From NCBI RefSeq assembly GCF_030272615.1, contig NC_081412.1:25884501-25948500 (forward strand): a stretch of DNA of 64,000 nucleotides, given 5' to 3'. Numbering within the stretch: the stretch's first letter is position 1; the number at the start of each line of letters is the position of its first letter. The notes below the pieces were generated by a model. That model was not told the origin of the DNA. It saw only the letters and a list, made by a program, of their open reading frames with translations, and did not search any database. The DNA is from Cryptomeria japonica (Eukaryota > Streptophyta > Pinopsida > Cupressales > Cupressaceae). Positions 23,105-33,514 of the stretch are shown here, one piece after another. The position numbers were made by a program, and so were the translations under genes.

Positions 23105-24130
23105 CCCCTTTCCTAATCAGAGTCTGTTTGATCTGGTTGACCATGGTTGACTTTTTAGTGGCTTACATGGGTGGTTGATACATTATGTTGTGATGTTTTT
23201 TTATTCAGGTATTATGCTTTGGAGTTTGATTTAGTGGGTGTGATTATGCTTTATTGCTTATTGAGGAGTAGATGTTGACTATGCACTATTTCTTTGAATG
23301 ATTAGATGGTAGTTCTTCTTATGCATTATATTTTATAGATGATGAAATGTTATTTTTATTTTAGTGTTATGAACCATGGACTAACACATTTACTTTATGG
23401 GTGAGTTGCACTATGTATCTGTCTTCATGTTTGTGTGGAGTTTGTATGGGGTGCGTGGAGATGATTTTTTGTCACTCACTTCGGTGAGACACCAAAAGTC
23501 ACAATTCTCCTTCACCGGTGTGGTTGTCGTGTTTGTATATATGTGTACATGTGGTTCGATGATGCAGGAATTGCAGGTACAAGGTACCGACTCCACTTGG
23601 CTCCATAGGTCTGAGCATACCTAATTAACCTGATGGAAGTGTAGGAGATAGTCTTAAGGACCTAGATATCATCCCTAGCCTTGCTCAATTATGAGCATTG
23701 TCAGTCATTTTTCAACCCTGTCAGTTCGCCAATTAGGCCACCTTTCTGACGTTGGTATGTAGGTCATGTCTTTATTTGGTTTAGTTGAGTTTTGTGTGTT
23801 ATGCATTTTGTAAGTTTGTAAAATTCTCCTAAGTGTTGCTTTATGTGAGATTAATTATTAATACCTTAGTGTTATTAATAATTAATGTATAGCATCATGC
23901 ATTAATTAAATAAGGGATAAATTCTAAAAGGACCCTTATATTATAAAAATAAATAAATCAATCTTACCAAGGAATCTAATTAAAATAATTTATTTAATAT
24001 ATCATATAGTGGATTTTGTATTGTGTCATGTGTTTTTGTAAGAAGTTATTTAGACTTCTAAAGAAATATTTTGCACTCTTTTTGAGTGTTTCTTGTTGAA
24101 TCCTTTAGGGTTTCTTGGCGGGGAATTACA
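23105..24130 (+). repeat. Element E 5' LTR (main part)
   Basis: The rest of the E 5' LTR after the copia C insertion; the first seven bases are at 16817-16823. It matches 35301-36322 throughout and ends GGGAATTACA. It includes an AT-rich 3' third and no clear ORF. Confidence 0.88.
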
Positions 24131-25737
24131 CTTGGTATTAGAGCCAAGGTTTGAAAACACTGGGATCTTTAGTGTAACTTCTGCCCTTAGTTTGGTGTGC
24201 GGTATATAGTATTTTCGTCAAATGCTTGTCCTTCTGATGTATGCTTGTGATTAATGCATAAGATATTGAATATCTTAGATGTCTCATGCTCTGTTCCTTT
24301 TTCTTACTCTTTCTAAAAACCCTAAATGAGTGTAACATGTGTAATCAGTTCTTGCTCTTCCTTATTGATGTTAGTGTTTGTTATGTGATTATATGTGTGT
24401 TGTTTTCTTGTAAGATGTTTAGGTCCATGATTACTCTTATTTTTAGAGATAATTGTAGGTACCTCCCTAACTGATATTATACTCTATAGACTAGCTTATT
24501 AGGTTGGATTATGCATTGCCTTAAGTTTGAAAGTATGATATTGTGCTTGTGTTATATTTGAAACTGGACTTAGTGTCGTAATTATGAGAACTTGTATAGA
24601 AAATGTTGAGTGCATATTCATAGTGAATTGAATGTATTTCTTCCTTTCTCTTTCTCTCTTGAAATAAAAATATATGTATCTTGTGTGCTTATGGTTGGGT
24701 ATGTTTTCTTGTTGCAAGCGAATGTTGTGATTTCTTGATTCCCTTAAGTGAGCCTTAGAGAGGTTAGTGTGTACTTGAATGTTGGAAGAGATATTGGATG
24801 TATAATAGGATCATGATATAGTGGTATATGAGGGAATTGGATGTGTTTTTATTGAAGATTCCATCATGTGTATCATATGACCAACTCAAATAATGACCTG
24901 TGTGAACAGTACAATAATATACTTGTATTTGACATATCAAATTGAGTTTGTATAATTAGGATGTGTAAATGAAGGATGTGTTTGATGTGCATACATAACC
25001 TTATATTAGTTAATTCATAGTTTAATTTTCCTTCTTCTCCTCATATTTTGACATTCAATGAATGGTCATAGTTAATGATGATTTTTTATCAATTAGGTGT
25101 AGTGAGTGTTTTCGCTAGAGGGTTAGTATGTAAGGAAAGATTATTTTTTATAGATCTCATCTAGATATTAGGACATTAGTGGCATTTTTATATAAGGAAA
25201 TATCATGATAAGCCAATTTGCATTCTTCTATATCGGTAGTGAAATGAAAAATAGTACAATAAAGATGATAGGCATATAGGGAGAAATTTAATCATACTTG
25301 TGTAATCTTGTTGTCTTATGTGCATATGTATGAATTGGTTGACTATCAAAATTCTCTCCCTTTTCTCTCTATCTAGTTATAAAGATTCATAGAAATGCTA
25401 CTAAATGATGCATTTAAAATTAAATAGAAATATTTAATTGTTTGTTAACGAATATTATGAGGCATATATTAAGAAATGCGTGTTTCATTCTGCATTGAAG
25501 ACCAAAGTGTTTCATTTTGCCTATTAGGACATAATGTCAAGTAAGTAAGTAAATGGAATACTTCTTTGCATATACTCTATAGGTAGTCCATATGGTTTAG
25601 TTGTTTACTAGATCATGATGGGGAACAAGTATTGATTAAGATAATCTTATCACTGCATGTAGAATGTGTATAGAGAACAGGAAATTATTCTTTTGTGGTT
25701 TCGTTATAAAAAATAAAAAATAAAAAATAGAAGTCTT
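24131..25737 (+). other. Element E interior, left part, with primer site
   Basis: TGGTATTAGAGC at 24133-24144 is a Met-tRNA primer site with one C-to-T change. The following 1.6 kb is AT-rich, without an ORF over about 75 codons that I would believe and without any gag or pol motif. A short A-rich ATAAAA repeat at 25707-25730 lies just before F. Confidence 0.75.
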
Positions 25738-26877
25738 TGATGAATACTAAGAGGGGGGATGAATTAGTATACCGAAAAATACTGTACTCAAACACTTAAA
25801 CAGTCTAATGATGAACCGGTAAAATGGTTTAATAGACAAACCGGTTAACACACATGCAAACCAAAATGCAAATAAGACATTCACCCACAGAAGCAATACC
25901 ACCATAACACAAGATATTTGACGTGGAAACCCAAATGGGAAAAACCACGGTGAGATGGAACTCACAAGTAACTATCTACAGAATAGGAACCAGACCAGTT
26001 AAGGTCAGACCAGTTAAGGTCTTACAATGTTCTTTACCAGAACAAATCCTGTTAGGAATCTCAATCTCTGTTAGGAGATAAGTCCGATTAAAGACTACCT
26101 TGCTAGAGGATTTTAGATCCACAGATGTGAACCACCTTGTTAGAGGATTTACAAAAGGCTTTGGGGCCTACCCGGTTAAGGGCTACAGACTTGTCAAAGA
26201 TGTGAGTAATCAACAAGTGAGTGATCTAGCAAATAGCACAGATTGCTTGATTAGATCCTTGATAGCTCGTTCCTAATGCATTCTAGCATTACTTCAATCT
26301 TCTACACATTCATACTCTCTAACCCCTCAACCACCTTAAACCCTAGCACCAACATCAACAATACCAACAACAACAACCTAAAACCCTATACATGATGTCC
26401 TTATAAAGGAATCTGATTTCATGTCGGTCCAATAGGATTACAATACAATTTCCTAGGTTCAATGCATCTAGACATATCTGGTAACACGACACAAAAAGCA
26501 CCGTTAAAGTGTCGGCACTGTCAAACAATCGGAGGATGGTAACTCATCACAAAATGCCGGTTAGTAACTCATCACAAAGTATTACTGATTCATACAAAAT
26601 ACCAGTTGCCGGTTTGACAAAAATGAAGACTGGTAAAAATGTGTTAGGCCACTTTAATCCCTCATATCGCTTGGGATCCACGAACCGCTTGGGGTCAACA
26701 TGCCGCTTCAGATTAGTAAACACATTTTGCAAAACACCAATAGTCTAACGACTATAATACAACATACTGGTTGCAACATATTCTGGTTGAGTTTAAGCTC
26801 ATACATATAAAGGAGATCTCAATGCAAGTGTGTGTCCATCAATGAAAATCACATCATAAACATAAAAAATGCCAACA
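25738..26877 (-). repeat. Element F 3' LTR
   Basis: A 1140 bp LTR, plus-strand ends TGATGAATAC and ATGCCAACA. On the minus strand it carries a TATAAGG box near 26400-26406. The G/C-run at its primer-site end corresponds to the C-run of the Sirevirus-like LTRs. Confidence 0.9.
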
Positions 26878-27146
26878 ATCTCCCCCTTTGGCATTGATGG
26901 CAACACTTAGGAAATTTTGACATCTAAGTGTTTTACAACAAAAATATGCCATTAGCAAAATTGCTCCCCCTAAGCATATACACTATCCCTTTAACAATAC
27001 AATGTATAACTATTTTGCACATAGAGATATCAAATTTTTAAATACCAAATACTTCTCCCCCTTAGAATACTTCTCCCCCTTTGCCAACAATGACAAAGTA
27101 CAGTTGAACAACCCCTGTTTTCATTTGGTATTAAAATAATAAAAGT
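26878..27146 (-). other. Element F 3' untranslated region with repeated polypurine tracts
   Basis: On the minus strand AAAGGGGGAGAT ends directly before the 3' LTR (26878-26889). Two further GGGGGAGAAGT tracts lie near 27052-27086, one of them preceded by GGCAAA. This is the arrangement seen in A, B, C and D. No ORF is present. Confidence 0.85.
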
Positions 27147-30100
27147 TTATGACAATAAGGAATAAAACTTGTCGAAAACAAATTTAAAGTCTTGCAAGAA
27201 TTGTTTCATAGATAAAGACCAGGACTCAAGTAGGGAGGTGGCTACTTCTTTCTCTGTCTGCATCTGGGAGACCTGTTCTTCCATGGCGTCAATTGTGCTC
27301 ATCTCCTGTGTCACTGTTAAGGCATCTAGATTTAGATAGCACTTCTGAAGAATTTGCAGATGTGGGAGTAGAACCAATTGTAGCTCTTGCAAATCTCAAG
27401 ACCAGGTGTTGATCTCATGCTCCATTTTTGCTGTTTGGATGTGAAACCGGTGAACGGTTTTCCCATAGGCTTTAAAGGAGTCATAAGGTGGCTTGAATGT
27501 GCTCACGTAGGACTGCAAGTCAGATTGAAGCTTTTGCTTCTATGCAAGCACATCGTCATAGAACATATGGGGTTGGCAAATCTTGCTGAGTAGAAGATTC
27601 CCCTCATCCAGAGCATCCCTTATATCCTTTTGTGCTTTTTGGAGTTCAGTCTGGAGCTCATTTAACTTCTTCACTAGAGCAATATTTAGAGCCTTTTGAT
27701 GCTCTTTCTTGACATTTGCCTCTGCTGCCTCTTCTAGGCTCTGCACCTGATCATCCACTACTGTGCATAGGAGTTTTAATCTAGCCAGTGATGATTCAGT
27801 ATTTGGAAGATTTGTACCAGGTATCAAACTGGTAAGAGTGTCCACCGCTGCTTGGATCACATCTTGCTCCTTTTTCCTCCGTATGACTTCAAGGCATTCT
27901 TGAGCAACCTTGATGCTCTACATCAGCTCCATTTCACTTGTAGACTGGAGGTCGATAGGACTGGTGAGGTCAGCTAGTTTGGCTTGACTACTAGTTGCCT
28001 TCAGAGTCTCCATCTGTGTGCTCTTTACCACTTCGCCTTCCTTGTCCTCTTCAACTTTCTCCTTTTCCGCTTCTCTCCTTTTCTCCTTTTCCTTATCCTC
28101 CTCTACCTTTTTCTTCTCCGCTTCTCTCCTCTTCTCTTATTCTTTGTCCTCCTCTGCCTTTTTCTTCTCCGCTTCTCTCCTCTTCTCTTCTTCTTTGTCC
28201 TCCTCTGCCTTTTTCTTCTTCGCTTCTCTCCTCTTCTCCTCTTCTTTTCCTTCCTCTTCCTTTTTCTTTTTCTCTGCTTCCTTCCTCTTCTCCTCTTCCT
28301 TGTCTTCCTTTGCCTTCTTCCTCTCTGCTTCCTTCCACTTCTCCTCTTCCTTGTCTTCCTCTTCTTGTTTCTTTTTCTTTTCATCATTTTCTTTTCTTTT
28401 CTCCTCTTTCTCTTTTCTCTTTTCCTCCTCTTTCCTCTTCTCCTCATCTTCATCCTTTTTCTTCTTCTCCTCTTCATCCTTCTTCTTCTTCTCCTCTTCA
28501 TCCTTCTTCTTCTCCTCTTCTGCTTTCTTCTTCTCTGCTTGTTTCTGTGTTTCCTCCTTTTTGTCCTCTGTTTCCTTTTTCTTTACTTCTTGTTCTGCTT
28601 GCTTCTCCTATCCTATTGCTTTTGATGGTGTACCCTGAGCAACATCCTCTCCATCCAGAGCATCAAAATAAATAGTGTCAATAGGTTCAACAACCGGGTT
28701 TCCTTCATCATCAAACACTTCATCCAGTTTGGTTATTGTTAGTTCTTGCTCAACCTTCCTATTGGCTTCAGCCACTCTATGCATCTTTAGGGCTTCTTGA
28801 GCAAGGGTGTGTGTATTCTTGAGCACTTCTTTACCCTTCCCTTCCAGTAAAAGGAGTCTTCTTCTTCTCATGAAGAAGAGGCCTTTGTATTTGTTCATTA
28901 CTTCGAACAGTTCCGAATTTGATACATCAAGAAAATGTTCAACAAAAACTTTCTCTCTCATTTCCTATTCCTGCTTTATGGCAATGCACCATTTATTATC
29001 TAAGGATTTATACAAAGAATCTGGTGTCTCAGATCTAATTTCTGAAGGCGACCAGTCATTTACACCTAAATACTGAATGATTTCTTTTTCAACTGCTTCC
29101 TTTTCATCATCATTAAAGTCATCAAAGCAATCAATCAAATCATTCAACACTTTTCTCCTAATGTTTTTTATAGTTCTTTGACAATGTGTCAAAGGTTTTT
29201 AAGAGGAGATGTCAATATTTATCGGTGTTGATGATGTTGGTTCACTCTTTGTCTTTTTCTTTGCTTGACGTGTCTTCTTAGGTTTTTCCTCAGACACAGT
29301 TTCTTCTGAGTCTGGTGAGGTATTCCTTGTCTTCCTCTTTCTCTCGAACACTTTAGCAGGTGCCGCTTCTGGTTTCTTTTTAGCTGGTGATCGCTTGGTC
29401 ACTTTAGGACTGGTTGTAGTAGCTAGTGTCGATGCTAAAGGCACTGCTTTTGCCTTCTTCACTAAAGGTTCTTTTCCTTTCTTTGCTGAGGGTTCCTTAA
29501 CCGGTGTTATCCTTTCTAGGTAGGTGCTAGTTCTTTTTGCCTTTGGATCAAGCAGTGAGGCAATAAGGGTAGAGGCATATCATTCCAGCATATCATTTAT
29601 TACCTCATAGCCCATAGGCTCCACTTCCTCCTGTATGGGTTCAATAGCCTCCATTATGCATTGATCCACTTTAATGGTGAAACAGATATCATCTTCATAT
29701 TTCTTGACAATATCACCTGATATTCTTACCCCTGACTCATTTTGCACCTGAACTCATCAAAGTACTTGTTCAGAACTTCAGGGTAACCAGTTCCAACTGC
29801 TTGAATGCTTTCCTTGATTTTCTTGGTTATCGGTTGTTTAACAGACCACTGGACATCACCTACTCCTGGAAAGTAGCCTTGGAAGTAAAAGAACAACCCA
29901 ACCAGTAGTTGTCCAAACTTGAACCTCAATGCATTATCCTGTTTGATCGATTTAAGATTCAACAAGAGTTTCCTTTGCATACCAGTGCACAGGTGAAAAG
30001 ATGCATCCTCCTTGATCATCCAATAAGCGACATTTACCACTGCAATAGATACAGAGTTAAGTCTGCTGGCTAAGAATGTCCAGTATCCAATCACCATACA

Positions 30101-30616
30101 TGCATATTTGACGAGGTCATCCTTGATGGAATTAACAGTCATTCCTCGTGAGTCTCTCACTGAACTGGTGAGCTTGGACATTTCCGTCTTGCTTACCATC
30201 CTTAAGGCTGGCACTTCCCCTGTATTGCAGAAATCGGTGATGGCATGAATTGCTCGTGGTGTTATATCATGCATTCTTTCCAGGTACATCTTGTCACCAT
30301 GAACTCTACTCAGAATGATCCTAATGTGATCATCTGTGAAATCCTCCAGGAAATAAACAACATTGTGGAGCTTCTTCTTCTCCAAAATACTATACTCCGG
30401 TTTGATCTTTTTATCTTGTCCACAAAATAAACCTAGCTGCGAATGAATTGCTAGAGACCCTAGGTCTTTGATTTTACAATCTATGTAATCTGAGATTCCC
30501 TCTTCTACTATCACACCAGCTGGAACTTGTGATAGGGCATTATATCTAGACTTTCATTGAATAAAGCTTGCTGAATCTATAGATGTACTAGTGCTAGTAT
30601 GGGATGTAGAAGCCAT
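27147..30616 (-). pseudogene. Element F ORF2: long unknown protein, decayed
   Basis: I do not recognise this protein. The frame opens at an ATG at 30616-30614 with a Ser/Thr-rich start and a TGA at codon 21. A globular region follows to about 29740, including YACMVIGYWTFLASRLNSVS and FGQLLVGLFFYFQGYFPG. One frameshift near 29750 moves it to a second frame, which then runs 2.6 kb to 27147 with about seven stops. That part has a basic linker with KRSPAKKKPEAAPAK (29400-29200), an acidic stretch, a Lys/Glu-rich helix (28600-28020) and a coiled-coil C-terminus. Total length was about 1150 codons. There are no RT, integrase or protease motifs. It may resemble plant-transposon proteins of unknown function; that is a guess. 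Confidence 0.7.
28020..28610 (-). repeat. Purine-rich Lys/Glu-coding repeat tract in F ORF2
   Basis: On the minus strand an almost pure A/G tract encodes imperfect repeats of EEDKEEEKRREAEKKKAE. On the plus strand the same DNA is C/T-rich and gives long false Ser/Leu/Phe ORFs. The repeat unit is about 60 bases in the lower part and shorter near 28450-28500, so expansion within the gene is likely. Confidence 0.8.
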
Positions 30617-31044
30617 GATAGAAACTGAAAACTCAAAAAATACCTTTCGAAAATCGTGAATTTAGGGCTTTCAGATTCTTCTCCACCTCACACTCCGTCG
30701 GTTGCTGAATCACCACTTTGCGTTCTTCACTTGACCATTTACAATTTGAATTTGAATCTCCTTCAAGGTTTCTAAACTTTCTCTGAATCACAGCACAAAT
30801 CACTTTGTCGTCGCTCTGCACTTGAAAACCTTCTTCACTTCGAAAACTGATAGTGAGAAATGATTTGAAAAATCTTGTTAAACATATTCCTCACCTACTG
30901 CAATAAATGCTCCACCATTAGGGCGTAAACCCTAATTTGCCTTTTACCATTTCTGATATTTTGCCAGATGATAGGTATCGCATACCGGTGTAAACCGGGG
31001 GTTCGAAACATTTTGCCATTTGCTCCCCCAAGCTTTTCTAAAGC
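30617..31044 (-). other. Spacer between F ORF1 and ORF2
   Basis: 428 bases without a recognised feature. A 62-codon minus-strand ORF (30821-30633) starting MQSDDKVICAVIQRKFRNLE is present, but I cannot say whether it is real. It could be the leader of an ORF2 message. Confidence 0.5.
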
Positions 31045-32322
31045 TTAGTTTGTCGGTTCCGTGATTTCCACACTAGGTGCAGAAACCGGTTCCTCTTGCA
31101 ATATTGTTGGTTTCTTCTTCCAGGTCTTGTTCATATCCGCTTGAACAGTGTCAACATCAATCTTTCCTTCCGGAGTGACCGGTATGTCATCGGATATGTT
31201 CTTTCTTGATCTACAGAATCTGGCAATGTGACCCGGTTTGTTGTAGTGATAGCAGACCAATCCAGGTGCTCTCCAAGGTCCATTGTTCATGTTTCCATTC
31301 TTCCTTCTGTATGTTGCAATAGTGTGACCATGACCATGACAAATCCAACAATTTTCTCTCCATCCAGTTGTCGCTTGATAGCCACCGCTTCTTGGTTGAT
31401 GATTGAAGGCATTAAACCGGTTGTGATTCCGGTTCACAAAAGGTTCAGGACCAACTCCTTGGGTCCTCTGAGGATATCTTCCAGTGTTATTCATAATAGA
31501 CCTGCATTCAGATGCTCTATGCTTAAACTTGTTGCATGCATAACAATTACCATTGAATTTATAGGATCTAGGCTTATCATGTAGAAAATAGGGAAAATTA
31601 TTGTAAGCCTTACTCCTACACACATTGGCAGTATGTCCTTCTTTGAGACAGTTAAAGCAAACAGGTTTAAACTTTTGCTTACCTTTATCCTTTGATGTTT
31701 GTTGATTATTTGATGTTCCAGCATTTGTACCAGAGGTCTCACCTTCCTCATGATCGGAATAACCAAGTCCATCAGTATTCTTGACAGGTTTGGCAGATTC
31801 AAGCTTTTGCTCTAGCTTGACAGTACTCTTGTTGAACTTAGCAAGTATTTCCTTTGACTCAGAGAGTTCTTTGGAAATAGCAGTATTTGTTTCCATCAGG
31901 TTTTCATTCTTAGAGATGGCAATGTTCAATTCTCCTTGCATGTCTTCCTTTTCCACTTTGCTCGCATGGAGTTGAGTAGTTAGGTCATTGATCTCTTGCT
32001 TCAGCTTGGAGTTTTCATGATCTTTGTCTTTGACTAGATCTTCAGCTTTCTTCCAGTTCTCAAGTTCTTGGCACATTCGGATAGTCAGTCCTTCCAATTC
32101 TTTTCTCAGGTTGGAATTGGATTCATTCAGCTTTTCTACTTCTTGAATCAGGGCTTCCATGTTTGCTTCATCAGAAGAACTATTTTCAGATAGCTCCATC
32201 AACTTTTCTGCATGTTCTCTCCTTTTTGCTTGAGATGCCTTGTATTTGACCATAAGATCATCATAGGCTTGCTCAGACTGAGTGAGCTGATGAGTAAGTT
32301 CCCTCAATGTGTATTCCCCCAT
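31045..32322 (-). CDS. Element F ORF1: Gag-like coiled-coil zinc-knuckle protein
   Basis: An uninterrupted 425-residue frame. The ATG at 32322 is the first after the primer site; a longer reading upstream runs through the LTR and is rejected. Residues 1-180 are highly charged and heptad-rich, probably a coiled coil for assembly. Four CCHC-type knuckles follow: CFNCLKEGHTANVC (222-235) and CYACNKFKHRASEC (260-273) are complete. CWICHGHGHTIATY (325-338) and CYHYNKPGHIARFC (357-370) each have one Cys replaced by Tyr. Knuckles bind element RNA in Gag proteins. The usual copia Gag N-terminal domain (the NYxxWKxxM region) is missing. It resembles the C-terminal half of Sirevirus Gag. Function as RNA packaging is inferred. 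Confidence 0.85.
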   Translation of the reverse strand: MGEYTLRELTHQLTQSEQAYDDLMVKYKASQAKRREHAEKLMELSENSSSDEANMEALIQEVEKLNESNSNLRKELEGLTIRMCQELENWKKAEDLVKDKDHENSKLKQEINDLTTQLHASKVEKEDMQGELNIAISKNENLMETNTAISKELSESKEILAKFNKSTVKLEQKLESAKPVKNTDGLGYSDHEEGETSGTNAGTSNNQQTSKDKGKQKFKPVCFNCLKEGHTANVCRSKAYNNFPYFLHDKPRSYKFNGNCYACNKFKHRASECRSIMNNTGRYPQRTQGVGPEPFVNRNHNRFNAFNHQPRSGGYQATTGWRENCWICHGHGHTIATYRRKNGNMNNGPWRAPGLVCYHYNKPGHIARFCRSRKNISDDIPVTPEGKIDVDTVQADMNKTWKKKPTILQEEPVSAPSVEITEPTN

Positions 32323-32357
32323 ATCTCTTTCCAAGTGGTTAAACTTATAGAAAGGTA

Positions 32358-32369
32358 GGCTCTGATACC
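32358..32369 (-). other. Element F primer-binding site
   Basis: On the minus strand TGGTATCAGAGC, the initiator-Met tRNA site, two bases after the 5' LTR. Confidence 0.9.
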
Positions 32370-32371
32370 AA

Positions 32372-33514
32372 TTGATGAATACTAAGAGGGGGGGGTGAAT
32401 TAGTATACCAAAAAACACTGTACTCAAACACTTAAATAGTCTAGTGATGAACCAGTAAAACCATTTAACAGACAAACTAGTTAACACACATGCAAACCAA
32501 AATGCAAATAAGACATTCACCCACATAAGCAATACCACCATAACACAAGATATTTTACATGGAAACCCAAATGGGAAAAACCACGGCGAGATGGAACTCA
32601 CAAGTAACTATCTACAGAATAGGAACCAGACTGGTTAAGGTTAGACTAGTTAAGGTCTTACAATGTTCTTTACTAGATTAGATCCTGTTAGGAATCTCAA
32701 TCTCTGTTAGGAGATAAGTTCGATTAAAGACTACCTTGCTAGAGGATGTTAGATCCACAGATGTGAACCACCTTGTTAGAGGATTTACAAAAGGCTTTTG
32801 GGCCTACCCGGTTAAGGGCTACAAACTTGTCGAAGATGTGATTAATCAACAAGCGAGTGATCTAGCAAATAGCATAGATTTCTTGATTAGATCCTTGATA
32901 GCTCATTCCTAATGTATTCTAGCATTACTTCAGTCTTCTACACATTCATACTCTCTAACTCCTCAAACCACCTTAAACCCTAGCAACAACATCAACAATA
33001 CCAACAACAACAACCTAAAACCCTAGACATGATGTCCTTATAAAGGAATTTGATTTCATGTCGGTCCAATAGGATTACAATACAATTTACTAGGTTCAAT
33101 GCATCTAGACGTATCTGGTAACACGGCACAAAAAGCACCATTAAAGTGTCGACACCGTCAAATAATTGGTGGATGGTAACTCATCACAAAATGTCGGTTG
33201 GTAACTCATCATAGAGTATTACCGGTTCATACAAAATACCGATTGCCGGTTTGACAAAAATGAAGACTAGTAAAAATGAGTTATGCTACTTTAATCCCTC
33301 GTACCACTTAGGATCCACGAACCACTTGGGGTCGACATGCCGCTTCAGACTGGTAAACACATTCTGCAAAACACCAATAGTCTAACGACTATAAGAAAAC
33401 ATACCGGTTGCAACATATTTTGGTTGAGCTTAAGCTCATACATATAAAGGAGATCTCAATGCAAGTGTGTGTCCATCAATGACAATCACATCATAAACAT
33501 AAAAAATGCCAACA
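32372..33514 (-). repeat. Element F 5' LTR
   Basis: A 1143 bp partner of 25738-26877. Many differences between the two are CpG losses, for example ACCGGT against ACCAGT. Confidence 0.9.

Larger units (their letters stand above)
25738..33514 (-). mobile_element. Element F: non-autonomous LTR retrotransposon with Gag-like ORF1 and unknown ORF2
   Basis: A 7777 bp element on the minus strand. The LTRs are 32372-33514 (5') and 25738-26877 (3'), flanked by GTCTT at 25733-25737 and 33515-33519. Primer site and polypurine tracts match those of copia A and B, and the LTR starts TGTTGGCAT, as in B and K. Its 5.5 kb interior holds a Gag-like ORF1 and a long ORF2 of unknown function. No protease, integrase or RT motif is present in any frame. 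It must have been mobilised by enzymes made elsewhere. The LTRs show about ten differences in their first 150 plus-strand bases by eye. Confidence 0.9.

Noticed and set aside
24131-25737. A host gene in the long unassigned stretch
   Set aside because: No ORF of useful length, no splice-linked coding pattern and no known motif. Position between E LTR and primer site explains it as element interior.
27984-28675. Three long overlapping plus-strand ORFs rich in Ser, Leu and Phe
   Set aside because: They are the complement of the A/G-rich Lys/Glu tract of F ORF2 and contain no domain.
29740-29760. Programmed frameshift in F ORF2
   Set aside because: No slippery sequence that I recognise. A simple indel in a decayed gene is more likely without other copies.
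31228-31584. Plus-strand ORF of 118 codons
   Set aside because: Antisense to the zinc-knuckle part of F ORF1, with no recognisable features.
32323-32601. N-terminal extension of F ORF1 with hydrophobic segments
   Set aside because: It lies in the 5' LTR and across the primer site. The same peptide is found in the 3' LTR (25747-25965), so it is LTR sequence by chance open.
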